From Tatumella citrea (GTDB lineage: Bacteria > Pseudomonadota > Gammaproteobacteria > Enterobacterales > Enterobacteriaceae), in assembly GCF_002163585.1 (NCBI RefSeq), contig NZ_CP015579.1:310001-374000 (forward strand): a stretch of DNA of 64,000 nucleotides, given 5' to 3'. How positions within the stretch are numbered: the first letter of the stretch is position 1; each line of letters begins with the position of its first letter. A program made the position numbers and the translations under genes. The notes under the pieces were generated by a model, which had not been told where the DNA came from, made no database searches, and saw nothing but the letters and a program-made list of their open reading frames with translations. Shown here in pieces: positions 1 through 6,985 of this stretch.

Positions 1-147
1 GCGTCATTACGCCGTGTATCCGGTTTGTAGAAAAATACCGTCCTGCTCAGTGATAATGTCCTGTAAGCCTTACGTGTGCTCATTGTAAACTGCGAAATCA
101 GATAACGGGCGAGCTCACGCTTTATCACTGGTTTTAAAGCTTTTTTT
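1..147 (-). CDS. IS3-family transposase OrfB, N-terminal part only
   Basis: Reading -1 from the A7G slippery run at 140-147 gives an open frame continuing as ALKPVIKRELARYL and then a segment with SRTVFFYKPDTRRND. This is the normal N-terminus of an IS3 OrfB fused to OrfA by frameshifting. The catalytic DDE domain would lie to the left of the window. It has no independent start that I would defend, and expression is probably as OrfAB only. Confidence 0.65.
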
Positions 148-400
148 CGATGACGTCTTTCAGTGCACGGTTCTCAAGACTCAGATCAGCGAACATCTGC
201 TTAAGACGCCGGTTCTCGTCTTCCAGGTCTTTGATTTTGCGGATATCAGAAGCTTCCATTCCGCCATATTTCGCTTTCCAGTTGTAATAGCTGGCTTCTG
301 AAATAGCGGCCTCGCGGCAGACATCCTTCACTGTTCGGCCGGCTTCAACAGACTTCAGAACGGCGATAATCTGGTGTTCAGTAAACCGGGCTTTACGCAT
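134..400 (-). CDS. IS3-family transposase OrfA (88 aa)
   Basis: DNA-binding subunit of an IS3-type transposase. The N-terminal half carries the helix-turn-helix (FTEHQIIAVLK, then the ISEASYYNWKAKYGG segment). Residues 50-85 form a leucine-zipper-like coiled coil (DLEDENRRLKQMFADL) ending DVIEKKL. The length is normal for the family. An A7G run at 140-147 (minus strand AAAAAAAG) lies at the end of the frame, the usual place for the programmed -1 shift that makes the OrfAB transposase. A Shine-Dalgarno AGGAGA lies upstream of the ATG. It appears intact, but whether the whole element is functional cannot be judged here. Confidence 0.9.
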   Translation of the reverse strand: MRKARFTEHQIIAVLKSVEAGRTVKDVCREAAISEASYYNWKAKYGGMEASDIRKIKDLEDENRRLKQMFADLSLENRALKDVIEKKL

Positions 401-443
401 AGCGATCTCCTTCAGGAAACATATTCAGTATGTCGGAAGATCT

Positions 444-773
444 CTAAAAGTGAATGGTTCTTTTTGCAGGGATACTTACATTACCATCGATATGGATCGC
501 AATTCGATTTAGTTTTTGTGATATGTCAGTTAAAGCTATCCAGGCTTTGGTATTAATAGCTGGTATAACTGGAGGCAATTTTTGAAGGGAAGCCATACGA
601 AGCCACTCTCCTTTCGAATAATGCTCCCTCAATGTATTACGCTTGGCCAATTCAGCATTGTTAAGACGAACACTAACACAATGAATTCGTAATTCCTGTG
701 GTAGTAATTTACACTTTGAGGTTGAATGTTTTGCATCCTTAGTGTTCAAAAAATGCGATTTTTTATTTGCCAT
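444..773 (-). pseudogene. MobC-like relaxosome accessory protein, C-terminally truncated
   Basis: The 109-aa frame has a strong ribosome-binding site (AAAGGAG before the ATG). Its middle part follows the MobC pattern: a ribbon-helix-helix strand with VSVRLNNAEL, the GEWLRMA helix start, LPPVIPAINTKAW, then LNRIAIHI, which corresponds to the MobC 'NLNQIA' helix. MobC helps the relaxase open oriT during plasmid or element mobilisation. Similarity stops just after LNRIAIHIDG, exactly where the IS3 element begins, and the last dozen residues (VSIPAKRTIHF) look like read-through into the insertion. I infer that the IS removed the C-terminus. No relaxase is visible nearby. It may mark the edge of a decayed mobilisable element. 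Confidence 0.6.
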
Positions 774-1033
774 ATAAACTCCTTTTATATGTCATGCTTT
801 AAAAGTAATTAACTAACTTTATCTCCTGTTATAGTAAATAATTATTAGTTGTCAATGTTAAGCGCGATTTAATATGTTTACTTCCCTATTGGATAAGAAT
901 AGGCAGCTAATTAAAAAGGAGATTAACTAGTAAATAAGGTAAATCTAAATAATAAAAATTGATATGAATATATCAATAAGCTGTAAATATTAATTTATTC
1001 ATTAAAAATAAGGGCCAAAAGGCCCATGTAAAA

Positions 1034-1780
1034 TTAGTTCCATTCAAAGTGGAATACATATCCATTTAATGTTAAAAAGGTTAGTGCCAAGATTAAAGTT
1101 ATGATCCCACCATTACCAAGAGCTTGAATACGGAATAAATTAGTTATTTTAAGACTTATAAACCAAAATCCAGACATGTTTTTGTTAGCTAAGGAGTATG
1201 ATAATTCTCTGAATGCAGCGAAGATTATCAATATTATTGATGCACCAATCAAGATACTCGAAGATATCAACGACAAAGAAAGGTTTTTGCCATATTCGTT
1301 TAATCCGTTCCAAAAACCTGAAACCGATGCGGCTCGTTTTGATAAGTCTATGATTTCTAATGGAACATTTATATTCAAATATTCATTTAATAAAAAAACA
1401 GAACCTCCAGCTAAGACTAAGAAAAAAAATCTGACAAAATCTGTCGTTTCAACCTCTTTTCTAAGAATCAAAGCTATAATCCCAATTATCGAGAATACAG
1501 GAGAGAATAAAGCACCTGTTTTTAAAATGGGATAAATTTCTTGATAATGTGTGAAAAACGACCAGATGACAAATCCTATTCCTATCGTTAAAATGACCGC
1601 TCCCGCCATAAAAGCACCTGCATCACCATCACTATTAGAATTTTGCTTTGTATAATGATTGTTGATGGTTCGATTATTTATGACCTGAGTATTTTGAACA
1701 TTATAACCACCACTGTTGCTTTGGCTGACATTAGTATTTTCGGTATTGTTTTTGATATTAAAATCCGCAAATTTTCCCAT
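1034..1780 (-). CDS. Five-TM membrane protein with Asn/Gln-rich N-terminus, function unknown
   Basis: A 248-aa protein with a GGAA ribosome-binding site before the ATG. Residues 8-50 are low-complexity and rich in Asn, Gln, Ser and Thr (for example GGYNVQNTQVINN, residues 24-36), followed by about five membrane segments near residues 55-76, 88-106, 114-135, 168-190 and 223-243. I do not recognise a family. Asn-rich short motifs at the N-terminus of proteins next to TIR, caspase or STAND genes recall bacterial amyloid signalling motifs. That resemblance is by eye only, and the gene may simply be an unrelated membrane protein. It lies on the same strand as the defence operon ending at 2379 but is separated from it by 600 bp and a hairpin. 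Base composition is very AT-rich like its neighbours, suggesting transfer. Confidence 0.7.
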   Translation of the reverse strand: MGKFADFNIKNNTENTNVSQSNSGGYNVQNTQVINNRTINNHYTKQNSNSDGDAGAFMAGAVILTIGIGFVIWSFFTHYQEIYPILKTGALFSPVFSIIGIIALILRKEVETTDFVRFFFLVLAGGSVFLLNEYLNINVPLEIIDLSKRAASVSGFWNGLNEYGKNLSLSLISSSILIGASIILIIFAAFRELSYSLANKNMSGFWFISLKITNLFRIQALGNGGIITLILALTFLTLNGYVFHFEWN

Positions 1781-1961
1781 TTTTTATTCCATGTCAAACG
1801 AAGGAGTAACAATTTTACATCGATTGAATAGTAGATCAAAGAAATTTCGTATCGGCATCCAAAAGTTCTCTTTTTATGTGGAAATTAATTACATCCTAAT
1901 TAAATTAGGAGTACGAAAGTTAAGGTTCCAGGTTTAAATCATTCTTTTTCAATCAAAGAGC

Positions 1962-2014
1962 AGAAAAAGCAAGGCAACTCAGAGAAGCGGAGCATCTCTG
2001 AGTTAGCTCTTGCT
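1962..2014 (-). terminator. Long hairpin followed by T-run on the minus strand
   Basis: AACTCAGAGA (1976-1985) pairs with TCTCTGAGTT (1995-2004), and the outer arms AGCAAG (1968-1973) and CTCTTGCT (2007-2014) extend the stem. Read on the minus strand the stem is followed by CTTTTTC, so it fits a Rho-independent terminator for transcription arriving from the defence operon to the right. On the plus strand no T-run follows. Confidence 0.6.
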
Positions 2015-2092
2015 TATCAATAAGTGGTAATATTGACATGCTTATAAATTCACGTTAAAAGAATACAATTCATTAGTGAAGAGGAATCAAGT

Positions 2093-2368
2093 ATGAGCTT
2101 AATACAAAGATTATGTGAAAAATCAACGTTTCATCATGGAATTATAAGACATATTGAAAAAGTAATTACTAAGACAGAAACAGGAGAGATAATCAGTATG
2201 TATCAATTACAAATTGAATATATAAATGGGGAGTTATACGAACATGAATATTTCCCTGACGACGAAATTCAATTATACCTTGATGAAATGGTATCTTTTG
2301 ATTGTATCATTGAGAATAATGTCAGGAATATAATATTTATAAATAAAAATATAAACAAACATACCTGA
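2093..2368 (+). CDS. Small acidic protein of unknown function (91 aa)
   Basis: An AT-rich frame with a good ribosome-binding site (AGAGGAA, 9 nt before the ATG). The protein is soluble and acidic with alternating beta-like stretches (MYQLQIEYINGELYEHEYF) and no membrane segment. I do not recognise a family. It is the only plus-strand gene between the minus-strand defence operon and the Asn-rich membrane protein, and it ends 11 bp before the end of the 149-aa gene, so the two converge. It could be a regulator, an immunity factor or a passenger gene. Nothing in the sequence decides. Confidence 0.5.
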   Translation: MSLIQRLCEKSTFHHGIIRHIEKVITKTETGEIISMYQLQIEYINGELYEHEYFPDDEIQLYLDEMVSFDCIIENNVRNIIFINKNINKHT

Positions 2369-2378
2369 CATGAGAAGG

Positions 2379-2828
2379 TTAACTGTCATATTTGGAGGTG
2401 TTATCATTCTTAGTTAAAGGTAAGGAAAAATTCAATATTTTCTTATTAACATAACTTATTAATATTGATGATAATTTGATGTTATTCACTATTTGAATAT
2501 TATCGAAGAATTCCTCAATTAACATGGTCGCAGGGTCGTCAGAGAGACAAGCCTCTTGTGATTTAGTAGAAGAGTAGTGGTAATTGAAATAAAGCATATA
2601 GTGCTGGGTAGTCGGTTTTTTTTCACCAGTTTCAATTTTTTCTGATTTATCTAATAATTCAATTATTTTCTTCTGAGCTGAATCAAGGGAGTCATGCATA
2701 GACTCACAAGTACCATTACTAAGATTAAATACTATAAATGAATGGTTGTTATAAGCTAATTGTTTGGGTAAAAAACCAACGGGAAATTCTATCTTTATTA
2801 TGATGTAAAGTGGTTGCGATTTATTCAT
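2379..2828 (-). CDS. Unknown protein, last gene of the Pycsar/Thoeris-like operon (149 aa)
   Basis: A 149-aa frame beginning 34 bp after the stop of the caspase gene, same strand, so probably co-transcribed with it. A ribosome-binding site (GGAGAAC) precedes the ATG. The protein starts with a beta-rich stretch (PLYIIIKIEFPVGFLP), has a Lys/Glu-rich middle and no membrane segment or signal peptide. I do not recognise it. Position suggests an accessory or regulator of the TIR-caspase pair, but it may be an unrelated gene carried with the operon. Composition is strongly AT-rich like the rest of the operon. Confidence 0.6.
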   Translation of the reverse strand: MNKSQPLYIIIKIEFPVGFLPKQLAYNNHSFIVFNLSNGTCESMHDSLDSAQKKIIELLDKSEKIETGEKKPTTQHYMLYFNYHYSSTKSQEACLSDDPATMLIEEFFDNIQIVNNIKLSSILISYVNKKILNFSLPLTKNDNTSKYDS

Positions 2829-2862
2829 AAGTTCTCCGTTTTATCAATAATGATTTTCTTGA

Positions 2863-3828
2863 TTAAATTCGCTGTTTTTCTGCTAACTTACGATAGGAAA
2901 CGCCTAAAGCTGTTAAGCGACAACCTTTAGAATTCATTGCTGCAAAATACATATGGTCGCTATCAACCGGCTCTATAATTCCGTGTCGATTACAGTTTTG
3001 AAGCTGTTTGAAAATTGCAGTTTTTTCATCCGATGGAGTCGGTGAATCAGGTTCGAAATCAGGATCTAATGCAAAAATATCCGATTCTGATTTGAACCAT
3101 ACTGGTAACATTCTGAGCGTGTCTAAGGAAATCCGTGGACCTGTTTCTCTCAAGATAACAAACCTAGAAACATTAGTTTTAAATACAAGTCGTTGCTCCC
3201 ACTCACCCAAAGCTTGGTCAACAAAGCTGTATAAACTCCCCGGAGTAACATATCCTAATATATTAGCTCCGGCACCGTACAAGGCTTCTAACATTAATGT
3301 AGTAAATATACCATGACCATTTTCCTCCATGGCAAACTCATCTCTTTGACATGCGGTTAAAATAGTGCTTCCATCTGAAATTAGAGATTCACCGCCTCTT
3401 AAATTCCTGATTTGTCCGGCTGCACCTGATTGACAACAGTCAAGTATTATAATTTTATTTCGTATTTTATCTGCATTATTTGCCCAATTTAATATATCAC
3501 TTATCCTCACGCCATTATTTTTACTTTGATTATAATCAAAAGGTAGAATGACTCCTTCATCTATATTTTGATCAAAGTATCCATGTCCTGCAAAAAATAA
3601 TAGAGCAATATCGGCATCGCCGTTAAATAGCATCTGAATTTCTTTTTCAAGTACTTCGCGTGTTACCGGCTTCGCTGGTGAGTTTATTAACTTTTTTGCA
3701 CCAAAATTTGGTCTTCCATCAGAGTGTCGGCTTAACACTTCTGACATAGATATGGCATCACCTTCGCATCCTTTGAGATCTTGAATGCTTTCATATTCGT
3801 TAATACCAATGAATAGAGCTTTTCTCAT
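2863..3828 (-). CDS. Caspase-like (peptidase C14) protease, probable type IV Thoeris effector
   Basis: A 321-aa protein with an N-terminal caspase fold (KALFIGINEYESI at 3-15). The catalytic His is in FFAGHGYF (His82) and the Cys in ILDCCQSG (Cys132 by analogy with the metacaspase DSCHSG motif). A Gly-rich substrate loop follows (ILTACQRDEFAMEENGHGIF). Residues from about 230 to 321 form a separate C-terminal domain resembling a small winged helix that could bind a ligand. Type IV Thoeris pairs a TIR enzyme making a cyclic ADP-ribose-type signal with such a protease, which then kills the infected cell by cleaving host proteins. The TIR gene ends 7 bp upstream on the same strand, which is the basis of the assignment. 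It has both catalytic residues and appears functional. The 'ThsA' role is inference from context. Confidence 0.8.
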   Translation of the reverse strand: MRKALFIGINEYESIQDLKGCEGDAISMSEVLSRHSDGRPNFGAKKLINSPAKPVTREVLEKEIQMLFNGDADIALLFFAGHGYFDQNIDEGVILPFDYNQSKNNGVRISDILNWANNADKIRNKIIILDCCQSGAAGQIRNLRGGESLISDGSTILTACQRDEFAMEENGHGIFTTLMLEALYGAGANILGYVTPGSLYSFVDQALGEWEQRLVFKTNVSRFVILRETGPRISLDTLRMLPVWFKSESDIFALDPDFEPDSPTPSDEKTAIFKQLQNCNRHGIIEPVDSDHMYFAAMNSKGCRLTALGVSYRKLAEKQRI

Positions 3829-3835
3829 AGGTACC

Positions 3836-4237
3836 TCATGATAATTCTCTTATAGCAGCGACAATGCTATCAGCATTCCACTTAACGATTCTATCTGCAG
3901 CATTTTTTACTACAGTAGAAGTTCTTTCAGAACCCCATGGTTCTATTGCTATAATAGGTTTTCCATATTCTTTAGCTATTCTTATTTCTGCATCTATCCA
4001 TTTACTATATGTAGCATAAACGCCAGCTAAAATGAGAACGACACTGCTCGGTGACATTTGACTCTTAATTGCTGAGTAAAGAGCAATGTCACCTTGTGCC
4101 CCTATTATAGGATCTATTCTTGGCACAGAGTAATTTTTAAAATAAAAACACCCTCTATTATGAAGAATGTTCAATAGTCGGTCATAACTATCAGTATACT
4201 TCCAAGAATGGCTAATAAAAATATTATAAGTTTTCAT
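3836..4237 (-). CDS. ThsB-type TIR domain protein (133 aa)
   Basis: A single-domain TIR-like protein of the ThsB/DUF1863 family: first strand YNIFISHSW (4-12), the conserved DYDRLLNILHNRG-like helix, a beta strand with VVLILAGVYATYS (66-78), and WIDAEIRIAKEYGKPIIAI (80-98) where Glu84 is the expected catalytic glutamate. Members use NAD+ to make a cyclic ADP-ribose isomer when phage infection is sensed. The gene lies 7 bp after the cyclase C-terminal part and 7 bp before the caspase gene, so all are probably one transcript. The length of about 133 aa is somewhat short but complete through the last helix. Whether it serves the caspase alone or is also tied to the Pycsar genes upstream cannot be told. 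Confidence 0.82.
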   Translation of the reverse strand: MKTYNIFISHSWKYTDSYDRLLNILHNRGCFYFKNYSVPRIDPIIGAQGDIALYSAIKSQMSPSSVVLILAGVYATYSKWIDAEIRIAKEYGKPIIAIEPWGSERTSTVVKNAADRIVKWNADSIVAAIRELS

Positions 4238-4244
4238 ATTATAA

Positions 4245-4499
4245 TTACCTATTTTTAGACGGCTCTAATAAATATCCAGAAACGGCTTTGTCTCCTGACC
4301 CAAAGGATTTTAATCTGAAACGGAGTGTTCCATTTTTAGATGTCGGCCATTGGGCATGTAGATTAGTATCCACACAAATTTCGTTTCTTTCTGAAGATAG
4401 TTTCGTTGCTCTAAATACACATTCACCAAATGCTTTAACTTGTCTTTCTTTTGGAAGTCCAACTAAAGAAACTATTGCTTTACTGATCCCCATTCCCAC
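4245..4499 (-). CDS. PycC-like nucleotide cyclase, C-terminal part (separate frame)
   Basis: This frame continues the cyclase domain broken at 4472-4499. It reads ISKAIVSLVGLPKERQV, then KAFGECVFRATKLSSE, the class III cyclase helix that normally carries the N-x3-R pair; here the positions read Phe and Lys by my alignment. It ends with the beta strands following the WP motif. It starts at GTG 4499 or ATG 4493. An SD-like AGGGTGG lies just before ATG 4493, so independent re-initiation is conceivable. Joining to the upstream frame by a -1 shift at TGGGG gives a continuous domain. Either the gene is frameshifted or the cyclase is made as two pieces. Confidence 0.65.
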   Translation of the reverse strand: MGMGISKAIVSLVGLPKERQVKAFGECVFRATKLSSERNEICVDTNLHAQWPTSKNGTLRFRLKSFGSGDKAVSGYLLEPSKNR

Positions 4500-5035
4500 C
4501 CTAGATCAATTTCTGGAAATCTATATCTTTCAAATATAATACGGTTAAGTAAAGGTCTTAATTCGCCGATAATATCATTTGCAGCCCTGCGAGCCCTATA
4601 CATAGCATCAGTTTTGTCTTCCTCATCGACTAAAAAAAATGCCAAGATACCATCTCCTAAATATTCTGTAGTTTTTCCATCATGGAATGAAACAACTTTT
4701 GCTAAAGATGGTAATAAAGCTGACGTTTCGTAAAATACTCGTTGTAAGTCTGAAATATCCGCTTTCTTTGGTGAAATTGCTTGTAACAAATGATTGGTCG
4801 AGTCTCGCATATCTGCGACTAATGCTATGAACTCACCAATAATGGTTTGACCCTCATAAATAGGTGGAAGACCAGGCATCAGAGATTCGTTAATAGCAAA
4901 ATCTCGGCTATCTTGAGCATGGCTTTTCCTCATTTCAAGGGCTATTTTATAACCACCATTTCTCCAATGGGCTTCCGCTTGATCAAGCGAGCTATTAATT
5001 ATTTGTTCTATTGCTGCTTTTTGTTCGTTATTCAT
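4472..5035 (-). CDS. PycC-like uridylate/cytidylate cyclase, N-terminal part
   Basis: Class III nucleotide cyclase of the Pycsar anti-phage type, which makes cUMP or cCMP upon infection to trigger a partner effector. The first metal-binding Asp lies in FIALVADMRDST (about 70-81) and the second in TEYLGDGILAFF (about 124-135). An N-terminal helical region of about 65 residues precedes the domain. The frame stops after 187 aa at EIDLGWEWGSVKQ, before the last third of the catalytic domain. That third is found in the overlapping -1 frame (4245-4499), and together they give about 262 aa, a typical length. Its start is 2 bp after the PycTM-like gene. The broken frame may abolish activity, unless it is a sequencing error in the G4 run or the halves reassemble. 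Confidence 0.75.
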   Translation of the reverse strand: MNNEQKAAIEQIINSSLDQAEAHWRNGGYKIALEMRKSHAQDSRDFAINESLMPGLPPIYEGQTIIGEFIALVADMRDSTNHLLQAISPKKADISDLQRVFYETSALLPSLAKVVSFHDGKTTEYLGDGILAFFLVDEEDKTDAMYRARRAANDIIGELRPLLNRIIFERYRFPEIDLGWEWGSVKQ

Positions 5036-5037
5036 AT

Positions 5038-5490
5038 TTAGATCTTAATAAAATTATTTATTAAATAAATGGCTGTACTTAGTAGTAGCCAAAAAGACAT
5101 AAGTTTAGTGGATCTAGAGTAATATCCTAACTTAATTTCTCTAATATATGTTATTTTCATTTTCTCATATGTTAATTCTTTAAGGATTCCATTCTGGTCA
5201 GGTAAATTGCTAACTACCTCATCTACTGTAAGATTAGATGTTACTTTTATTTTAAAACCAAAATTTTCCGTTTCAATCTTGAAAATACCTTTGCCATAAA
5301 ATAATCCGCTTGGTTTAGCTCCATGCATGTGTTTGTTAGGATCTGAGATACTTGTTAGAGCCAGAAAAAGATATACTACAGATAATAGCCAACTTACACA
5401 TATTGAAATCAAGCATAATTTATAAATTGCATTTGCAGACCATATTGCCATCACGGTGTTATTCAATGTTTGTAATACAGTGATAGGCAT
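5038..5490 (-). CDS. PycTM-like membrane effector of a Pycsar system (150 aa)
   Basis: This 150-aa protein has the layout of Pycsar PycTM (DUF5706) effectors: a short N-terminal helix, two closely packed membrane segments (about 23-47), the motif SGLFYGKGIF (61-70) close to the family's 'P-S-x-L-F-F-G' signature, a soluble part, and a third membrane segment at the C-terminus (residues 130-147). Such effectors are activated by cUMP or cCMP and damage the inner membrane. It is the first gene of the minus-strand operon, directly upstream of the cyclase with a 2-bp gap. The ATG at 5490 has no strong Shine-Dalgarno sequence, so the start could differ by a few codons. Confidence 0.75.
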   Translation of the reverse strand: MPITVLQTLNNTVMAIWSANAIYKLCLISICVSWLLSVVYLFLALTSISDPNKHMHGAKPSGLFYGKGIFKIETENFGFKIKVTSNLTVDEVVSNLPDQNGILKELTYEKMKITYIREIKLGYYSRSTKLMSFWLLLSTAIYLINNFIKI

Positions 5491-6076
5491 GAATGCAATT
5501 ACAAAGAGGAACCCATTTTTACATCAATAGCTTTAATGGTTGCTTGTGTGTCGTTCAAGGACTGATATAGAAAATTAATTTTATCTTCCACAATAGTTTC
5601 CAGAGGTCATTTTTTCTTCAATGATATGATAAAAGCCTCATGTTGAACAAGGGGTTAGATAGTGTTCGAAAGTTAAAATGCATATAACAATAGGGAATAA
5701 ATATGAAAAGTATATTCCTTAAGGGTATATTAATATTGATTCAACCCATTTGACTTTGCCAAAAAATGGTAAATTACCCTATGTTAAAGAATAACATTTC
5801 GTATGCACCCATAGAGTTTCATCTTTCAGTGTTTTTTTATCTTTTATGATCAATAGATTGTGTTAGATCTCACAAACATAGTTATTGCAGACTACTAGAA
5901 TTGGTGCATACAGTTAGGCTATCGACTTTTCTATGCAGGACACTGCTGGTTTGGTAACCTAAGGTGAAGATTTTTTCATAGCTTTCCTACACTGATGAAC
6001 GACTTTTATGTGGGTTTTGCTAAGGATTTTGACAGTAACCAAACAAGATCCTGAACGATGGACTATGTGATTCACC
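5491..6076. other. 586-bp divergent intergenic region between two defence operons
   Basis: Very AT-rich. It separates the start of the minus-strand PycTM gene from the plus-strand sce7726-like gene and must contain both promoters. A 16-codon frame with a GGGAA site starts at ATG 5703 (MKSIFLKGILILIQPI) and could be a leader peptide, but I would not call it a gene. I see no clear repeats or operators. Confidence 0.4.
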
Positions 6077-6979
6077 ATGATGAGAAGTAACGAACTTAGC
6101 TCTTTTCAACTGACTGCTTTAAGTAGACTTTTTTCCGCTTCCGTCTTCAGCGAGATAGCGAAAAGAGGGCAGTCTCCTATGTTTGCTCGTTCTCTCCGAG
6201 AGACCGAGCTTTTTGACCATGCAGAGACACTTGGGATTACCGTTGGTGAAGCCTTCAATGAGGCATTTGCCTTACTTAGACAAACAGGCTTGCGGAATGA
6301 GTATGTTTATCGTTCTGCACTCACACACAATCTTTTGCTTGGGAAGCATTCATTAAGAACTGCCTGTATGCTTAATGAATTCAGAATCGGCTCTTGCAAA
6401 GCTGATCTCATCATACTGAACGGAACTGGAACGGTTTACGAAATAAAATCCGAAAGGGATTCATTAAGCCGTCTACAAAACCAAATAACGAACTACCGTA
6501 AAGCATTTGGGAAAATCTATGTCATAGCAGGTTCAGAACATTTAGATGATGTGCTGAAAACGACTGAATCTTCCATTGGGGTATTGAGTTTAACCCGTTG
6601 GAATCGAATATCTACTATAAGAGAAGCTGAAGAAGTTTTAGACTTTATATGCCCTGTAACAATCTTTGAATCATTAAGAATTAATGAGGCGAAAATTATT
6701 GCTTCCGAGTTAGGTATAAAAATCCCCGACTTACCGAATACCCAAATGCATGGTTTCTTAAAAGAAGAGTTTAGTGGCCTACCACCTGTTTCTGTATATA
6801 ATTTAATGCTAAAAACTTTAAAGGAAAGCAGAAGTTTACTTTCTTTAAGAGAGTTGATTCTCAACTTACCAAAGTCTTTACAACCAGCGGCACTTTCTAT
6901 TCAGCTTCGCTCTAAGGATCATGAGCGATTAATTAATACTATGCAGCTTCCTCTTAATGAGGCATTGTTATGGGAGTGA
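6077..6979 (+). CDS. sce7726-family protein, PD-(D/E)XK-type nuclease fold
   Basis: A 300-aa protein matching the sce7726 family. Residues 100-126 carry a restriction-endonuclease-like core: FRIGSCKADLIIL with Asp110, then TVYEIKSERDSL with the E-x-K pair Glu122/Lys124, followed by a helix with a Gln (LQNQITNYRKAFGKIYVI), the usual PD-(D/E)XK arrangement. The N-terminal 90 residues are helical and the C-terminal part is unassigned. The second methionine (6080) is an equally good start. It is the first gene of a plus-strand operon with the sce7725-like gene 6 bp downstream; the two families are habitually adjacent. I infer a nuclease role in phage or plasmid defence, not demonstrated here. Confidence 0.75.
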   Translation: MMRSNELSSFQLTALSRLFSASVFSEIAKRGQSPMFARSLRETELFDHAETLGITVGEAFNEAFALLRQTGLRNEYVYRSALTHNLLLGKHSLRTACMLNEFRIGSCKADLIILNGTGTVYEIKSERDSLSRLQNQITNYRKAFGKIYVIAGSEHLDDVLKTTESSIGVLSLTRWNRISTIREAEEVLDFICPVTIFESLRINEAKIIASELGIKIPDLPNTQMHGFLKEEFSGLPPVSVYNLMLKTLKESRSLLSLRELILNLPKSLQPAALSIQLRSKDHERLINTMQLPLNEALLWE

Positions 6980-6985
6980 CAAACT

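Larger units (their letters stand above)
1..440 (-). mobile_element. IS3-family insertion sequence, partial at window edge
   Basis: The 5' part of an IS3-family element read on the minus strand. It contains all of orfA and the first codons of orfB, and the remainder lies outside the window. The OrfA sequence resembles the IS1222/IS407-like group as I remember it. The right boundary is placed near 440 because the MobC-like frame to its right loses similarity there. I could not recognise a clean terminal inverted repeat, so the exact end is uncertain. Confidence 0.7.

Noticed and set aside
4472..4499. Classical programmed -1 frameshift in the cyclase gene
   Set aside because: The junction (GAATGGGGATCA) lacks an X-XXY-YYZ heptamer, so mutation, sequencing error or re-initiation is preferred.
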